Shown: in pieces, positions 8,024 to 16,373 of the stretch | Numbering within the stretch: position 1 is the stretch's first letter | Layout of the letters: each line of letters opens with the position of its first letter | NCBI GenBank assembly: GCA_003252075.1 | Contig: QKDO01000006.1 | Coordinates: 1-52,773 of the forward strand | Direction: 5' to 3' | DNA length: 52,773 bases | DNA from: Nitrospirota bacterium | GTDB lineage: Bacteria; Nitrospirota; Thermodesulfovibrionia; Thermodesulfovibrionales; UBA6898 | Notes under the pieces: model-generated | The model's input: only the letters and a program-made list of their open reading frames with translations | The model's database searches: none | What the model was told of the DNA's origin: nothing | Position numbers and translations under genes: made by a program

Positions 8024-9057
8024 CGTGCCTTCTTCCCGTAGCGTGCCTTCAGCTGGCCGCAGGCGGCAAGGATATCCTGCCCTTTGCTTTCCCGGACCAG
8101 CACCGTGATATTGCTGTCCGCGATGGTCTTCTGGAACGCGAGCACCGTCTCGTCAGAAGGCCGCTTCATGCTGCTCTGTTCATCGGGATTATACGGTATC
8201 AGGTTCACTTTGCAGGGAATGTTTCTGAGCAGTTTCACGAGCCTCTTTGCATCAGCCTGAGTGTCGTTCACTCCGCTGATGAGGACATACTCAAAGGTTA
8301 TCCTCCTTCTCGGCCTGAGCGGATATCTTCGGCATGCGCTCATAAGTTCACTGATCGGATAGGTTTTGTTGATCGGCATGATCCTGTTCCGCACCTCATC
8401 GGTCGTCGCATTCAGCGATACGGCGAGATTGACATCAGGAGCTTTTTGGGGGAGTTCGAGCAACTTCGGCACGAGGCCTGAGGTGGAAAGAGTGATCCTC
8501 CGCTTCGATATCCCCATCAGGCCGGTGATACGCCAAAGCGCCTCGACCACTTCGTCGAAGTTCGCCAGCGGTTCTCCCATGCCCATAAGCACGATATTCG
8601 TTATTCTGCGCGGGGCAATACGCCTGTTCACCGAGATGATCTGATCAACGATCTCGTAGGCCTTCAGGTTCCTGATGAGCCCTATATACCCGGTCAGGCA
8701 GAAGCTGCACCCCATGGCGCAGCCGGCCTGGGAAGAAATGCAGAGCGTGAGCCGGTCCTTGTCCGGGATCAGGACGCTTTCTATAGTCTGACCGTCTTCA
8801 AGGGAGAAGAGGAATTTCTCGGTACCATCCAGTGACCTCTGCCGTACAGCGAGATCGAGGTTGCTGATAGAAGCAATCTGTGCGAGCTCATTGCGCAGCG
8901 TTTTGGAAAACTCGGTGACCTCCTGCAGGTTCACGACATATCGCTCATATATCCAGTGGAGAAGCTGGCCTGCCCGGTATCTGGGCAGACCATGTTCAGC
9001 CGCAAAACGGTAAACTTCTTCCTGAGACAAAGACTTCAGATCCATATCACTCGCCAT
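8020..9057 (-). CDS. rlmN: RlmN: 23S rRNA A2503 / tRNA A37 C2-methyltransferase (radical SAM)
   Basis: A dual-specificity RNA methyltransferase of 345 residues. The radical SAM motif C-A-M-G-C-S-F-C (Cys 113, 117, 120) binds the 4Fe-4S cluster. A Cys near the C-terminus (333, A-A-C-G-Q) corresponds to one of the two catalytic cysteines of RlmN, the other being Cys 120-proximal in family terms. The N-terminal helical part (L-P-R-Y-R-A-x-Q-L-x-x-W-I-Y) is typical. Start choice is uncertain: ATG 9057 or ATG 9045 both give normal lengths, and neither has a strong ribosome site; the longer frame to 9150 adds residues not seen in the family. Confidence 0.93.
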   Translation of the reverse strand: MASDMDLKSLSQEEVYRFAAEHGLPRYRAGQLLHWIYERYVVNLQEVTEFSKTLRNELAQIASISNLDLAVRQRSLDGTEKFLFSLEDGQTIESVLIPDKDRLTLCISSQAGCAMGCSFCLTGYIGLIRNLKAYEIVDQIISVNRRIAPRRITNIVLMGMGEPLANFDEVVEALWRITGLMGISKRRITLSTSGLVPKLLELPQKAPDVNLAVSLNATTDEVRNRIMPINKTYPISELMSACRRYPLRPRRRITFEYVLISGVNDTQADAKRLVKLLRNIPCKVNLIPYNPDEQSSMKRPSDETVLAFQKTIADSNITVLVRESKGQDILAACGQLKARYGKKAR

Positions 9058-9261
9058 GTACGGGAATTCAGACTGCGTGCCTACCGGCAACGGAAGCGGG
9101 AGAATATGGCGGCAGGCAGAGAGAATTGCTCCATGACCGGGATTTTCCATAACTCTGGATATGCTGCATGGTCACGAAGGTTCATCCGAGACGATGCCGC
9201 TGTTTCATGACCGTGCCATGTTCCTTGCCGTGATACGGAGTACCCGGACGTTCTCCGCCTG

Positions 9262-9696
9262 CTATTCCTGCACAATCTCTTCGAGAGTAACCTCAAAGGT
9301 AAGGTTCTTGCCTGCCAGGGGGTGATTGGAATCCATAACAAAACCGGTTTCGGTCTTCTCCAGAATCGTCACCACGATCGGCATGCCGTCAGCCCGGTAC
9401 ATCTGGTACTGCTGTCCGACCTCAGGGTTAAAGTCCTGGGGGGCCCGGTCCTTGTGAAACTCAAAGATCTTCTCCCTGCTGTGAGGGCCATAGGCGTTCT
9501 CCGCGGTCATGAAGATGCTCTTCGTCTCGCCCGGTGTCATGCCGATGACGCCTTCTTCAAGCCCCTTGATGAATTCGCCGTGCCCCAGCTTTATCTCAAG
9601 AGATGCTCCTCCCTCGGAGGAGTCGAATACCGTGCCATCTTCGAGCCTGCCGACATAATGTATTCTTATGGTATCGCCCTCTCTTACCTGTGCCAT
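9262..9696 (-). CDS. FKBP-type peptidyl-prolyl cis-trans isomerase, SlyD-like
   Basis: A 144-residue cytoplasmic isomerase. The FKBP core is clear: V-R-E-G-D-T-I-R-I-H-Y-V-G at the start, G-T-V-F-D-S-S, and G-H-G-E-F-I-K-G-L-E-E-G-V-I-G-M. After residue about 70 comes the insert-in-flap region of SlyD-type proteins, and the chain ends in N-H-P-L-A-G-K-x-L-T-F-E-V, characteristic of SlyD. It lacks the His-rich metal tail of E. coli SlyD. AGGAGAG precedes the ATG. It is divergent from the lipid operon that starts at 9811. Confidence 0.93.
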   Translation of the reverse strand: MAQVREGDTIRIHYVGRLEDGTVFDSSEGGASLEIKLGHGEFIKGLEEGVIGMTPGETKSIFMTAENAYGPHSREKIFEFHKDRAPQDFNPEVGQQYQMYRADGMPIVVTILEKTETGFVMDSNHPLAGKNLTFEVTLEEIVQE

Positions 9697-9770
9697 GATC
9701 TTTTCTCTCCTGTTGATTTATTTTTATTTTAACACAGCAAAATGCCAAAAGAATTCCCTTCAGCGCGTGA

Positions 9771-9800
9771 TTGGCTTCTGCACTCCCTGCATGGCATAAT
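9771..9800 (+). promoter_or_regulatory. Predicted promoter of the lipid-type operon
   Basis: TTGGCT (9771-9776) and CATAAT (9795-9800) are separated by 18 bp. The expected start of transcription is about 9806-9808, only a few bases before ATG 9811, which has no ribosome site. If this promoter is used, the transcript would be nearly leaderless. Confidence 0.4.
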
Positions 9801-9810
9801 ACATGATTAT

Positions 9811-10728
9811 ATGAACAAGGAACCGACTGCGATACGATCAGCCGCAATCTTCCCGGGCCAGGGCTCGGAATACCCGGGGATGGCCCTTGGCATCAGAGAC
9901 GAGGCGGTACGTCGTGACATATTCGGCCGTATCAGCGCGGTTGCCGGAAGGGACATTCTGGCTGCTGCCCTCGGGGAAGATCCCGCAGGCCTGACAGATG
10001 TCCGCGTTTCCCAGCTCTCCCTGTTCGGCACGAGCGCCTGCTACTGGCGCCTGCTCGGGGAATGCGAGCGCTTTCATTGTCTTACCGGTCACAGTCTCGG
10101 TCTGTATGCCGCTCTCTATGCCTCCGGGGCTATTTCGATCGAAGACTGCGCTGATATCATGCTGAAGGTCCAGGATGCGATAGAGATCGCCTCGGGAGAC
10201 CGGAAAGGCCTCATGGCATCGGTCATCGGACTGAAGACCAGTGAAGTGGAAAGGATCTGCAGCGAGATCGGCGGCGTGTATGTAGCGAACGTTAACTCTG
10301 CCACCCAGACCGTCATATCGGGATGGGAAGAACATACGAGGGAAGCGTGCCGCGCTGCAGTGGCGGCCGGAGCACTGGGCGCACGGGAACTCCCGATTTC
10401 CTTTCCGCTCCATAGCCCGCTGATGCAGGGGATTGAAGATATCGTCAGTCCTTTGGTGGCGTCAATAATGATACGGGAACCTGCGATCCCTCTCCTTAGC
10501 CATCTTGACGGAAAGCCGCTTGACGCAGCGGGCATTTCCCGCATCCTCTGCAGTCAACTCACGCAGAAGGTGCACTGGAGAAACACCGTAAAGGCGATCC
10601 GTCAAAACGGCATCGAGCGTTTCCTGGAGATTGGCCCATCAGACGTGCTGTCAAAGCTTGTACGCTGGATAGCTCGGGACAGCGAAATTCTCCGGGCCGA
10701 GGAACTGGTGCCGTGTCAATCCCCGTAG
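9811..10728 (+). CDS. Malonyl-CoA:ACP transacylase-like acyltransferase (FabD family)
   Basis: A 305-residue acyltransferase. F-P-G-Q-G-S-E near residue 14 and G-H-S-L-G with nucleophile Ser 95 are the FabD signatures, and F-P-L-H-S carries the likely catalytic His. Family members move malonyl groups from CoA to ACP. It opens an operon with its own ACP, ketoreductase and dehydratase, so it probably charges that ACP. ATG 9811 is chosen because the family sequence begins at once after it; the frame is open back to 9742 but those residues look unrelated. It overlaps the next gene by 16 nt. Confidence 0.85.
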   Translation: MNKEPTAIRSAAIFPGQGSEYPGMALGIRDEAVRRDIFGRISAVAGRDILAAALGEDPAGLTDVRVSQLSLFGTSACYWRLLGECERFHCLTGHSLGLYAALYASGAISIEDCADIMLKVQDAIEIASGDRKGLMASVIGLKTSEVERICSEIGGVYVANVNSATQTVISGWEEHTREACRAAVAAGALGARELPISFPLHSPLMQGIEDIVSPLVASIMIREPAIPLLSHLDGKPLDAAGISRILCSQLTQKVHWRNTVKAIRQNGIERFLEIGPSDVLSKLVRWIARDSEILRAEELVPCQSP

Positions 10729-11432
10729 CTCTTGTCACCGGAGGCACAAAAGGCATCGGGAAAGAGATAGCCCGGTCTTTTTCAAAAAAAGGGATGCGGG
10801 TCTACCTGAACTTTTCCTCCGACCGGGATGCGGCGGCAGCTGCACGCCGGGAACTCCATGCCGAAACGGTTCAGGCGGATGTCTCGGACCAGGAGCAGGT
10901 GAGTGCCATGATCGATGCCATAGCGCAGAAAGAGGGCAGGCTAGATATCCTGGTGAATAACGCCGGCATCATCCGTGACGGCCTTCTGATGCTTATGCCG
11001 GCAAAGAACTGGCACCGGGTCATGGAAGTGAACCTGAACAGCGTCTTTTTCTGTTCAAAGGCAGCGCTCAGGCCCATGGTGGGAAACCGGTGGGGGAGGA
11101 TCATCAACATCATATCTCCCAGTGCGCTCATGGGAAGGGCAGGACAGACAAACTACGCGGCTGCCAAGGGCGGCGTGCTCAGCTTCACCCGTTCGCTGGC
11201 ACGAGAGGTAGCCCGTTACAACATAACGGTTAATGCTGTCTCTCCCGGTGTCATCGCAACGGAGCTTACCAGAGACATGGAGGATAAGGTTCGCCGGGAG
11301 TTCATTTCCATGATCCCCGCGGGCAGGTTCGGGACACCGGAAGAAGTCGCCCGTGCGGTTTTCTTTTTCGCCTCTGATGAGGCAGGATATATCACCGGAG
11401 AGTACCTCTCCGTGGACGGAGGTCTTACCTAG
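10713..11432 (+). CDS. 3-oxoacyl-ACP reductase (FabG-type short-chain dehydrogenase)
   Basis: A 239-residue SDR enzyme that would reduce 3-ketoacyl-ACP with NAD(P)H. T-G-G-T-K-G-I-G (residues 9-16) is the nucleotide-binding loop, N-N-A-G lies at 82-85, and the catalytic residues are Ser 135, Tyr 148 and Lys 152 with normal FabG spacing. It starts with GTG inside the end of the acyltransferase gene and its TAG shares one base with the GTG of the ACP gene, so translation is coupled. Its place between an acyltransferase and an ACP suggests a dedicated acyl-chain pathway rather than housekeeping synthesis (inference). Confidence 0.92.
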   Translation: MSIPVALVTGGTKGIGKEIARSFSKKGMRVYLNFSSDRDAAAAARRELHAETVQADVSDQEQVSAMIDAIAQKEGRLDILVNNAGIIRDGLLMLMPAKNWHRVMEVNLNSVFFCSKAALRPMVGNRWGRIINIISPSALMGRAGQTNYAAAKGGVLSFTRSLAREVARYNITVNAVSPGVIATELTRDMEDKVRREFISMIPAGRFGTPEEVARAVFFFASDEAGYITGEYLSVDGGLT

Positions 11433-11692
11433 TGGAAAAAGGGACCCTTTTGGAAGAACTGCGGTCGCTTATCATAAAAACTCTGAAGCTCGAGGGCATC
11501 CTTGCCGCGGATATAGACCCTGCGGCCCCGCTCTTCGGAGGCGGCCTCGGACTCGATTCGATCGATGCACTCGAACTTGTGGTGGCGCTCGAAAAAACCT
11601 ACGGCATCCGGATTCCGGACGAGGATGTCGGCAAAGAGGCATTCGCATCAGTCGATGCCCTGGCCGATTATATTCTCAGGAACATACCCTAA
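11432..11692 (+). CDS. Acyl carrier protein
   Basis: An 86-residue acidic helical protein. L-G-L-D-S-I-D-A-L-E-L-V contains Ser 43, the attachment site of phosphopantetheine, followed by the acidic helix II that docks partner enzymes. It starts with GTG, sharing one base with the fabG-like stop. Because the operon has its own ACP plus reductase and dehydratase, this ACP likely carries the intermediates of a specialised lipid. Confidence 0.93.
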   Translation: MEKGTLLEELRSLIIKTLKLEGILAADIDPAAPLFGGGLGLDSIDALELVVALEKTYGIRIPDEDVGKEAFASVDALADYILRNIP

Positions 11693-11698
11693 ACGCTC

Positions 11699-12091
11699 AT
11701 GAGGCCGTCCGAACTTCTCCCGCACCGGTACCCCCTGTGCATGCTCGACTCGGCGGAAGTGGTAGAGGAAAGCCGGCGGGCAAAGGGGACAAGACAGGTG
11801 ACGATAAACGATCCCCTCGTTGCTGCAGGTGGGACGCTGCCGCAGGTTTACGTGATCGAGTCCATGGCGCAGATATCCGGCATAGCAAGCGGCAGGCAGG
11901 GCGGATCGCTTTTTGCGGCAATCAACAGACTTGCCTTCAGTGGCTCGGTGAGACCGGGAGATACGCTCGAGGTAGAAAGCACCGTTGAACGGAACATCGG
12001 CGGTCTCTACAGCTTCACTGCCCGTGCGACCGTCGGCGGCAATATTATCGCAGAGGGGGGCATACTGCTGCACTTCGATGAAGGTACATGA
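11699..12091 (+). CDS. Hotdog-fold 3-hydroxyacyl-ACP dehydratase, FabZ/ApeP-like
   Basis: A 130-residue hotdog protein. L-P-H-R-Y-P at residues 7-12 gives catalytic His 9, and V-I-E-S-M-A-Q carries the partner Glu 54. The H-F-P-G motif of true FabZ is absent. In that and in general shape it resembles the ApeP-type dehydratases of aryl polyene gene clusters, as I remember them. It would remove water from 3-hydroxyacyl-ACP. It starts 6 bp after the ACP stop, and its end overlaps the thioesterase gene by 14 nt. Confidence 0.82.
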   Translation: MRPSELLPHRYPLCMLDSAEVVEESRRAKGTRQVTINDPLVAAGGTLPQVYVIESMAQISGIASGRQGGSLFAAINRLAFSGSVRPGDTLEVESTVERNIGGLYSFTARATVGGNIIAEGGILLHFDEGT

Positions 12092-12503
12092 GACAAAACT
12101 CACCGTAAGGTTCCCTGAGGTAGATTCTTTTGACGTGGTCTGGCACGGCCATTACATCGGATATTTTGAAGTCGGCAGGCTTGACCTCGTCAAGATGTTC
12201 AACCTTTCCCCTGACGCACTGAGGCAGCTCGGTTTTTTCGCGCCGGTGGTCGACATGAGGTGCAGGATTCGGGCATCTGCACGGTATGACGACAACCTGA
12301 TCGTAGAGACCTCGGTGCGGCCGACGGACAGGGCCATGCTCGTCTTTGCCTATACCCTCATCCGGGAGCGGGACAGACAGGTCATCGCTGAAGGTGAAAC
12401 ATCGCATGTACTTCTCACCCTTGAGAAAAAGATGCTCTACGAGGTTCCCGATGAGCTGAGGTCTCCCATCACACGCATGCTTGCATATCTCGATGCAGCA
12501 TAA
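12078..12503 (+). CDS. Acyl-CoA/ACP thioesterase, 4HBT (YbgC-like) hotdog family
   Basis: A 141-residue single hotdog domain. R-F-P-E-V-D-S-F-D-V-V-W-H-G-H-Y near the start corresponds to the active-site loop of 4-hydroxybenzoyl-CoA thioesterase-type enzymes (Asp then W-x-x-H/N-Y), and Y-F-E-x-G-R follows. It probably releases the acyl chain made on the ACP, or transfers it. ATG 12078 is used: the frame is open further upstream, but that would overlap most of the dehydratase. It overlaps both neighbours. Confidence 0.85.
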   Translation: MKVHETKLTVRFPEVDSFDVVWHGHYIGYFEVGRLDLVKMFNLSPDALRQLGFFAPVVDMRCRIRASARYDDNLIVETSVRPTDRAMLVFAYTLIRERDRQVIAEGETSHVLLTLEKKMLYEVPDELRSPITRMLAYLDAA

Positions 12504-14868
12504 GCTTCCTTTTCTGCGGCTGATCTCCCGGAAATATCCGCTTCTGACCATCCTGACCTCGGGTCTCCTGGTGCTGGCCTGTTTTGCCGTCATCTTCAGC
12601 GCCAGGTTCAACACGGACGTGACGCGTCTCATTCCTGCGCATGCCGAAAAGACCGCGCGCTATTTCAGGCTCATGGAAATGATGGGCGGCATGGAGAAAG
12701 CCTATATCGTCTTCCGTGCAGACAACATCATGGACCATCTTCAGGATATCGAGCAGATCGGCGCCGCTGTGACGTCATCGCGCCTGGTGAAAAACGCGTC
12801 GTGGAAGATATCAGAGGAGACCAAGACCTTTCTGAAAAAGGTTTACACAACGAAGGGGCCCCTGCTTCTTTCAGCGGCTGAGATGCAGGAGTTCATCAGA
12901 AAGCTCTCGCCGGCAGGCATGGAGCGTGAGCTTGAGAAAACGCGGCAGCGGCTCATGCTTCCGGGCAGCGAGGAAGGACTCGCCATGGCTGATCCGCTGA
13001 ATTTCTTCGAGGTCTTTGTCCCTCACCTCCCATTCTCTGATGTCTCCTTTGATATGGGATCCGGCTATTTCCTGACGCCGGACAGAAAAAACCTGATCAT
13101 GATCATCAGCCCTGCAGGCTCACCGCGTGATATCGCCTTTGCGGAGAAGTTCGTGTACGGCATGCAGGCGGTCCTGAATGCACACCGGAGGACAGGTCTT
13201 TCAGCCGAGATTACCGGCAGCCATGCTATTACGCTCCATGAAGCTTCTGCCATGAAAAAGCAGATCGTGCTGAATATCCTTTCCTCGGTCATCGCCGTCA
13301 TGCTGATATTTCTTGTCTTTTTCCGGTCGCTGAAGGGTCTGCTCTACGTGATGACCCCTGTCGTGAGCGCCATCGTCGTTACCCTGGGGCTTGCGCTCCT
13401 TGTCTCAGGCTCGCTCTCCGAGGTTACCGGCGCCTTTGCAGGGCTGATCGTCGGCCTGGGTATTGATCTCGGTATCGTGCTGTATGTCCGGTACCTTATC
13501 GACATGCAGAGCTTCCCGCATCCCGTGGAGTGCATGGACAGGAGCATTGGTGCCGTGTACCGCAGCATTACGACGGGTGTCATCACCACCGCCCTCACCT
13601 TTCTGCCCATGGTGTTTTCTTCCTTCAGGGGCATACGGGAACTCGGCCTCCTTACCAGTATCGGTATCGTGGTATGCTGGATTTTCCTCTTTACTCTTGC
13701 ATCGCTTGCCATCAGGCCGTCGTCGGGCAGATTTATGGAAATACGGGGGCTGAAGGATCTCGGTCTCTACGCTACAGCGAGACCCTTGCAGGTCATAGCA
13801 GCAACAGTGGGCATTTCCCTTTTCCTGGCGGTTTTCATCCCCCGCGTTCCGTTCGAGGGGGACATCACGAAGCTCGGCACCGGAAACAACCGTCCCCGCA
13901 AGGTCCTTGAATCACTGAAGGACAGCTATATCAAAGAGCAGGGAGTGTTCATCACGGATACGGCCATGGAACGCGAGTCGGCGCTCATACGAAGCATCGA
14001 GATCAAGGAGTCACTGGCAAAGGATTTTGACTCCCTCTCCGCTGCGGGGGATATCCTTCCTCCCGTGGTCAGGCAAAAGAAAAACCTCGCAGCCATGGCA
14101 GCACTTGATCCGCAGGACATTGTCCGTAATTTCACAAAGATTGCAGCTGAAAAGGGTTTTGATGCCGCGGGCTTCAGCAGCTTCGCAGGCGGCCTCCGGA
14201 AGATGCTCAGCAACAAAGAATTGATCACCCCGAAAGACGTAGAACCGGTCAGCGGCGTGCTCGACCGTCTTCTTATCAATGATGACGATCAATGGAGGGT
14301 CATCATTACCGGCAATCTCAAAGCGGACGTTCCTATGTCCGCGCTCGGCGGATATGCCGTTACCGGCCCCGCGTTCATCAAGCAGGAACTCTTCTCGATC
14401 CTGAAGAAGGATACGCTTATTATCGGTATCATTGGCCTTCTGCTCGTGAACATTGTTCTGTTCCTTGACTTCGGGAGGCTGCACCTGGTGCTGCTTTGTC
14501 AGGCGCCGGTCGTTGCCAGCATCCTCTGCACGCTCGGTATCATGGGGCTGACCGGCATAAGCCTTAACTTCATGGACGCGATCGTCTTTGTGCTCCTCTT
14601 CGGCATCGGCACCGACTATACGGTTCACCTGCTTCACCGGTATCTTTCAGACAGGGACATCGGCACGACGCTTCTCCAGACCGGCAAGGCTGTGCTCGTC
14701 GCCGGACTTACGACGATCGCCGGCTTTGGTTCCATAGGCATTTCGTCCTACAAGGGCCTGGCGACCATGGGACAGGTCGCAGCGATCGGGACGACACTTT
14801 GCATCATCTTCTCCTTTACCCTTATCCCAGCACTGATCGGACTCCATGAAAGGGGCAATGCAGCATGA
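12493..14868 (+). CDS. MMPL/RND-superfamily lipid exporter
   Basis: An inner-membrane protein of about 791 residues with two RND halves. Each half has one N-terminal membrane helix (about 17-36 and 430-450), a large periplasmic loop, and a bundle of five further helices (about 255-400 and 640-785). G-L-G-I-D-L-G-I and G-I-G-T-D-Y-T-V are the Asp-containing helix segments used for proton coupling in this family. MMPL proteins export lipids, and one is a standard part of aryl-polyene-type clusters. Placed directly after thioesterase and before a glycosyltransferase, it probably moves the lipid made here. ATG 12493 overlaps the thioesterase stop; an in-frame TTG lies at 12481. Confidence 0.9.
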   Translation: MQHKLPFLRLISRKYPLLTILTSGLLVLACFAVIFSARFNTDVTRLIPAHAEKTARYFRLMEMMGGMEKAYIVFRADNIMDHLQDIEQIGAAVTSSRLVKNASWKISEETKTFLKKVYTTKGPLLLSAAEMQEFIRKLSPAGMERELEKTRQRLMLPGSEEGLAMADPLNFFEVFVPHLPFSDVSFDMGSGYFLTPDRKNLIMIISPAGSPRDIAFAEKFVYGMQAVLNAHRRTGLSAEITGSHAITLHEASAMKKQIVLNILSSVIAVMLIFLVFFRSLKGLLYVMTPVVSAIVVTLGLALLVSGSLSEVTGAFAGLIVGLGIDLGIVLYVRYLIDMQSFPHPVECMDRSIGAVYRSITTGVITTALTFLPMVFSSFRGIRELGLLTSIGIVVCWIFLFTLASLAIRPSSGRFMEIRGLKDLGLYATARPLQVIAATVGISLFLAVFIPRVPFEGDITKLGTGNNRPRKVLESLKDSYIKEQGVFITDTAMERESALIRSIEIKESLAKDFDSLSAAGDILPPVVRQKKNLAAMAALDPQDIVRNFTKIAAEKGFDAAGFSSFAGGLRKMLSNKELITPKDVEPVSGVLDRLLINDDDQWRVIITGNLKADVPMSALGGYAVTGPAFIKQELFSILKKDTLIIGIIGLLLVNIVLFLDFGRLHLVLLCQAPVVASILCTLGIMGLTGISLNFMDAIVFVLLFGIGTDYTVHLLHRYLSDRDIGTTLLQTGKAVLVAGLTTIAGFGSIGISSYKGLATMGQVAAIGTTLCIIFSFTLIPALIGLHERGNAA

Positions 14869-15548
14869 AACGGCCGATATGCTGCCTCATTCCTGCGTTT
14901 AATGAAGAAAAACGGATCGCCGAAGTGGTCCGCGGTGTCCGTGAACATATCGCGGATGTCATCGTCGTGGATGACGGCTCTAACGATGCAACAGTAGAGC
15001 GAGCGGAAGGATCAGGCGCTGTTGTGATACGGCATGGATCCAATAGAGGGAAAGGAATGGCGCTCAGGACCGGATTCAACCATGTGCTCGGGCAGAGCTA
15101 TTCTGCCGTGATAACCCTTGATGGAGACGGACAGCACGCGCCGGAGGAGATCGCGACTTTCCTTTCGGCATTCGATGCTGATGCAGGAGACATCATCATA
15201 GGCTCACGGTTATGGGACAGGGCAGCCATACCGCGCTACCGGTATATACCGAACCAGATCGGCATATTCTGCATATCAAAGGCTGCCGGATGCAGGATAG
15301 CTGACACGCAGTCAGGCTTCCGCCTGTACCGGAGGGAGGTGCTGGAGAGGATAGTGCTCGGCACAACCGGCTTTGAAACAGAGACGGAGGCACTCATTCG
15401 GGCGGGCAAGGCCGGGTTCAGGATACATTCCGTACCCGTCTCCGCCATTTATCACCGCGACTACAAGACAAATTTCAGGCCGGTCAGGGATTTTTACCGG
15501 ATCAGCATCCTCTTCCTGAAACTGACCATCTTCGGGGGGAAGACATGA
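14865..15548 (+). CDS. Family 2 glycosyltransferase (DPM1/DPG synthase-like)
   Basis: A 227-residue GT2 enzyme. P-A-F-N-E-E at residues 10-15, V-V-D-D-G-S (34-39) and D-G-D-G-Q-H form the nucleotide-sugar and metal-binding core, and D-T-Q-S-G-F-R is the acceptor-side motif of polyprenyl-phosphate glycosyltransferases. No membrane segment is evident. It overlaps the MMPL gene by 4 nt (ATGA) and is the last gene of the operon. Other clusters of this type often carry a GT2 gene that may decorate the lipid head group or anchor, which is the likely role here (inference). Confidence 0.9.
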   Translation: MKRPICCLIPAFNEEKRIAEVVRGVREHIADVIVVDDGSNDATVERAEGSGAVVIRHGSNRGKGMALRTGFNHVLGQSYSAVITLDGDGQHAPEEIATFLSAFDADAGDIIIGSRLWDRAAIPRYRYIPNQIGIFCISKAAGCRIADTQSGFRLYRREVLERIVLGTTGFETETEALIRAGKAGFRIHSVPVSAIYHRDYKTNFRPVRDFYRISILFLKLTIFGGKT

Positions 15549-15576
15549 AAACCGCCGGTGCGGCATTTCCGGGAGA

Positions 15577-15984
15577 TTACTTCAGAAAGCGAAAGCTGTT
15601 CACGGCTGCAGATATGACAAACACGCGCAGGGCGTTTGACTCCGGGTCTGCAGGATACAGGAAAAACCCGGGACGTTTTGGGTCGTGCCCCATGGTCGAG
15701 CCGACCAGCACCTCACCGTCCGTAAAGGTCACCTCCATTCTCCGTCCGACGGACTGCGGGTTTCCGTCAAAGTCTTTCCTTTCATTGTACTCCGGGTTGC
15801 CGGTGAAATCCTTTACGAAAAAAACCGCCTTCAGCTCCTTTACAAAAACCTCTATGCCCGCTTCCGTCGGAGCAGCGTCAACCGGTCGTACGCGGAAAAA
15901 AGGCTTATTCGGGTAGAAATCACTGGTGTACCCCTTGATGAGCCTTCCATTGGCAAACCGCATGATAACTTTGACCGGTTCCAC
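15577..15984 (-). CDS. DUF6982-like protein of unknown function
   Basis: A 135-residue protein made of two similar beta-rich halves, each about 60 residues. The first starts V-I-M-R-F-A-N-G-R-L-I-K-G and the second M-E-V-T-F-T-D-G-E-V-L-V-G, each followed by F-Y-P or G-F-F-L-Y-P. V-F-F-V-K-D-F-x-G-N is typical of the family I recall as DUF6982, often found near PilZ proteins in delta-proteobacteria and Nitrospirota. The next gene on this strand is indeed a PilZ protein. No function is known. It converges with the GT2 gene 28 bp away. Confidence 0.75.
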   Translation of the reverse strand: MEPVKVIMRFANGRLIKGYTSDFYPNKPFFRVRPVDAAPTEAGIEVFVKELKAVFFVKDFTGNPEYNERKDFDGNPQSVGRRMEVTFTDGEVLVGSTMGHDPKRPGFFLYPADPESNALRVFVISAAVNSFRFLK

Positions 15985-16373
15985 GTTCAGTCCGTCCTCC
16001 AGCGGATAGATCTTGGCGTTATGAACATGGTATCACAGTGCAGGGAAAAATTATAGTTGCTGCTTCTCTTCCGTCGCAGGGGTCCGTACGCAACAGACCG
16101 AAATAATATTCTTTTCATATTTCCTTCGCGCGCTTGCGCGATTCCAGATTACGCCTGCCCGTGACCAATCCTTCTCCTAACGCAGTCTCTGCCGTGTTTT
16201 CGGTCCTGACGATCCCACTGGAGTTTGGGAATCTCGCTATGGCCTTCCTGATGAGAGAAAGGCATGCATCGCTATTTCTGCAACCTGCTGAGATAGCTCA
16301 TTATCTCTTTCGGTAAAGCCGTGTCCGCAGGATCAGGAAGCAGACGCATATCCTGCGGATGTGCAGGTGAGAC
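15985..16373. other. 389-bp gap without a recognisable gene
   Basis: It separates two minus-strand genes, so it should carry the promoter of the DUF6982-like gene near 16000-16080, where the bases are more AT-rich. An 8-bp inverted repeat (CGCAGGAT with ATCCTGCG) lies near 16327-16358, just downstream of the PilZ gene, without a T-run. A 60-codon frame at 16134-16316 has no ribosome site or family match. Confidence 0.5.

Noticed and set aside
16134-16316. 60-codon plus-strand frame between the DUF6982-like and PilZ genes
   Set aside because: No ribosome site or family match.
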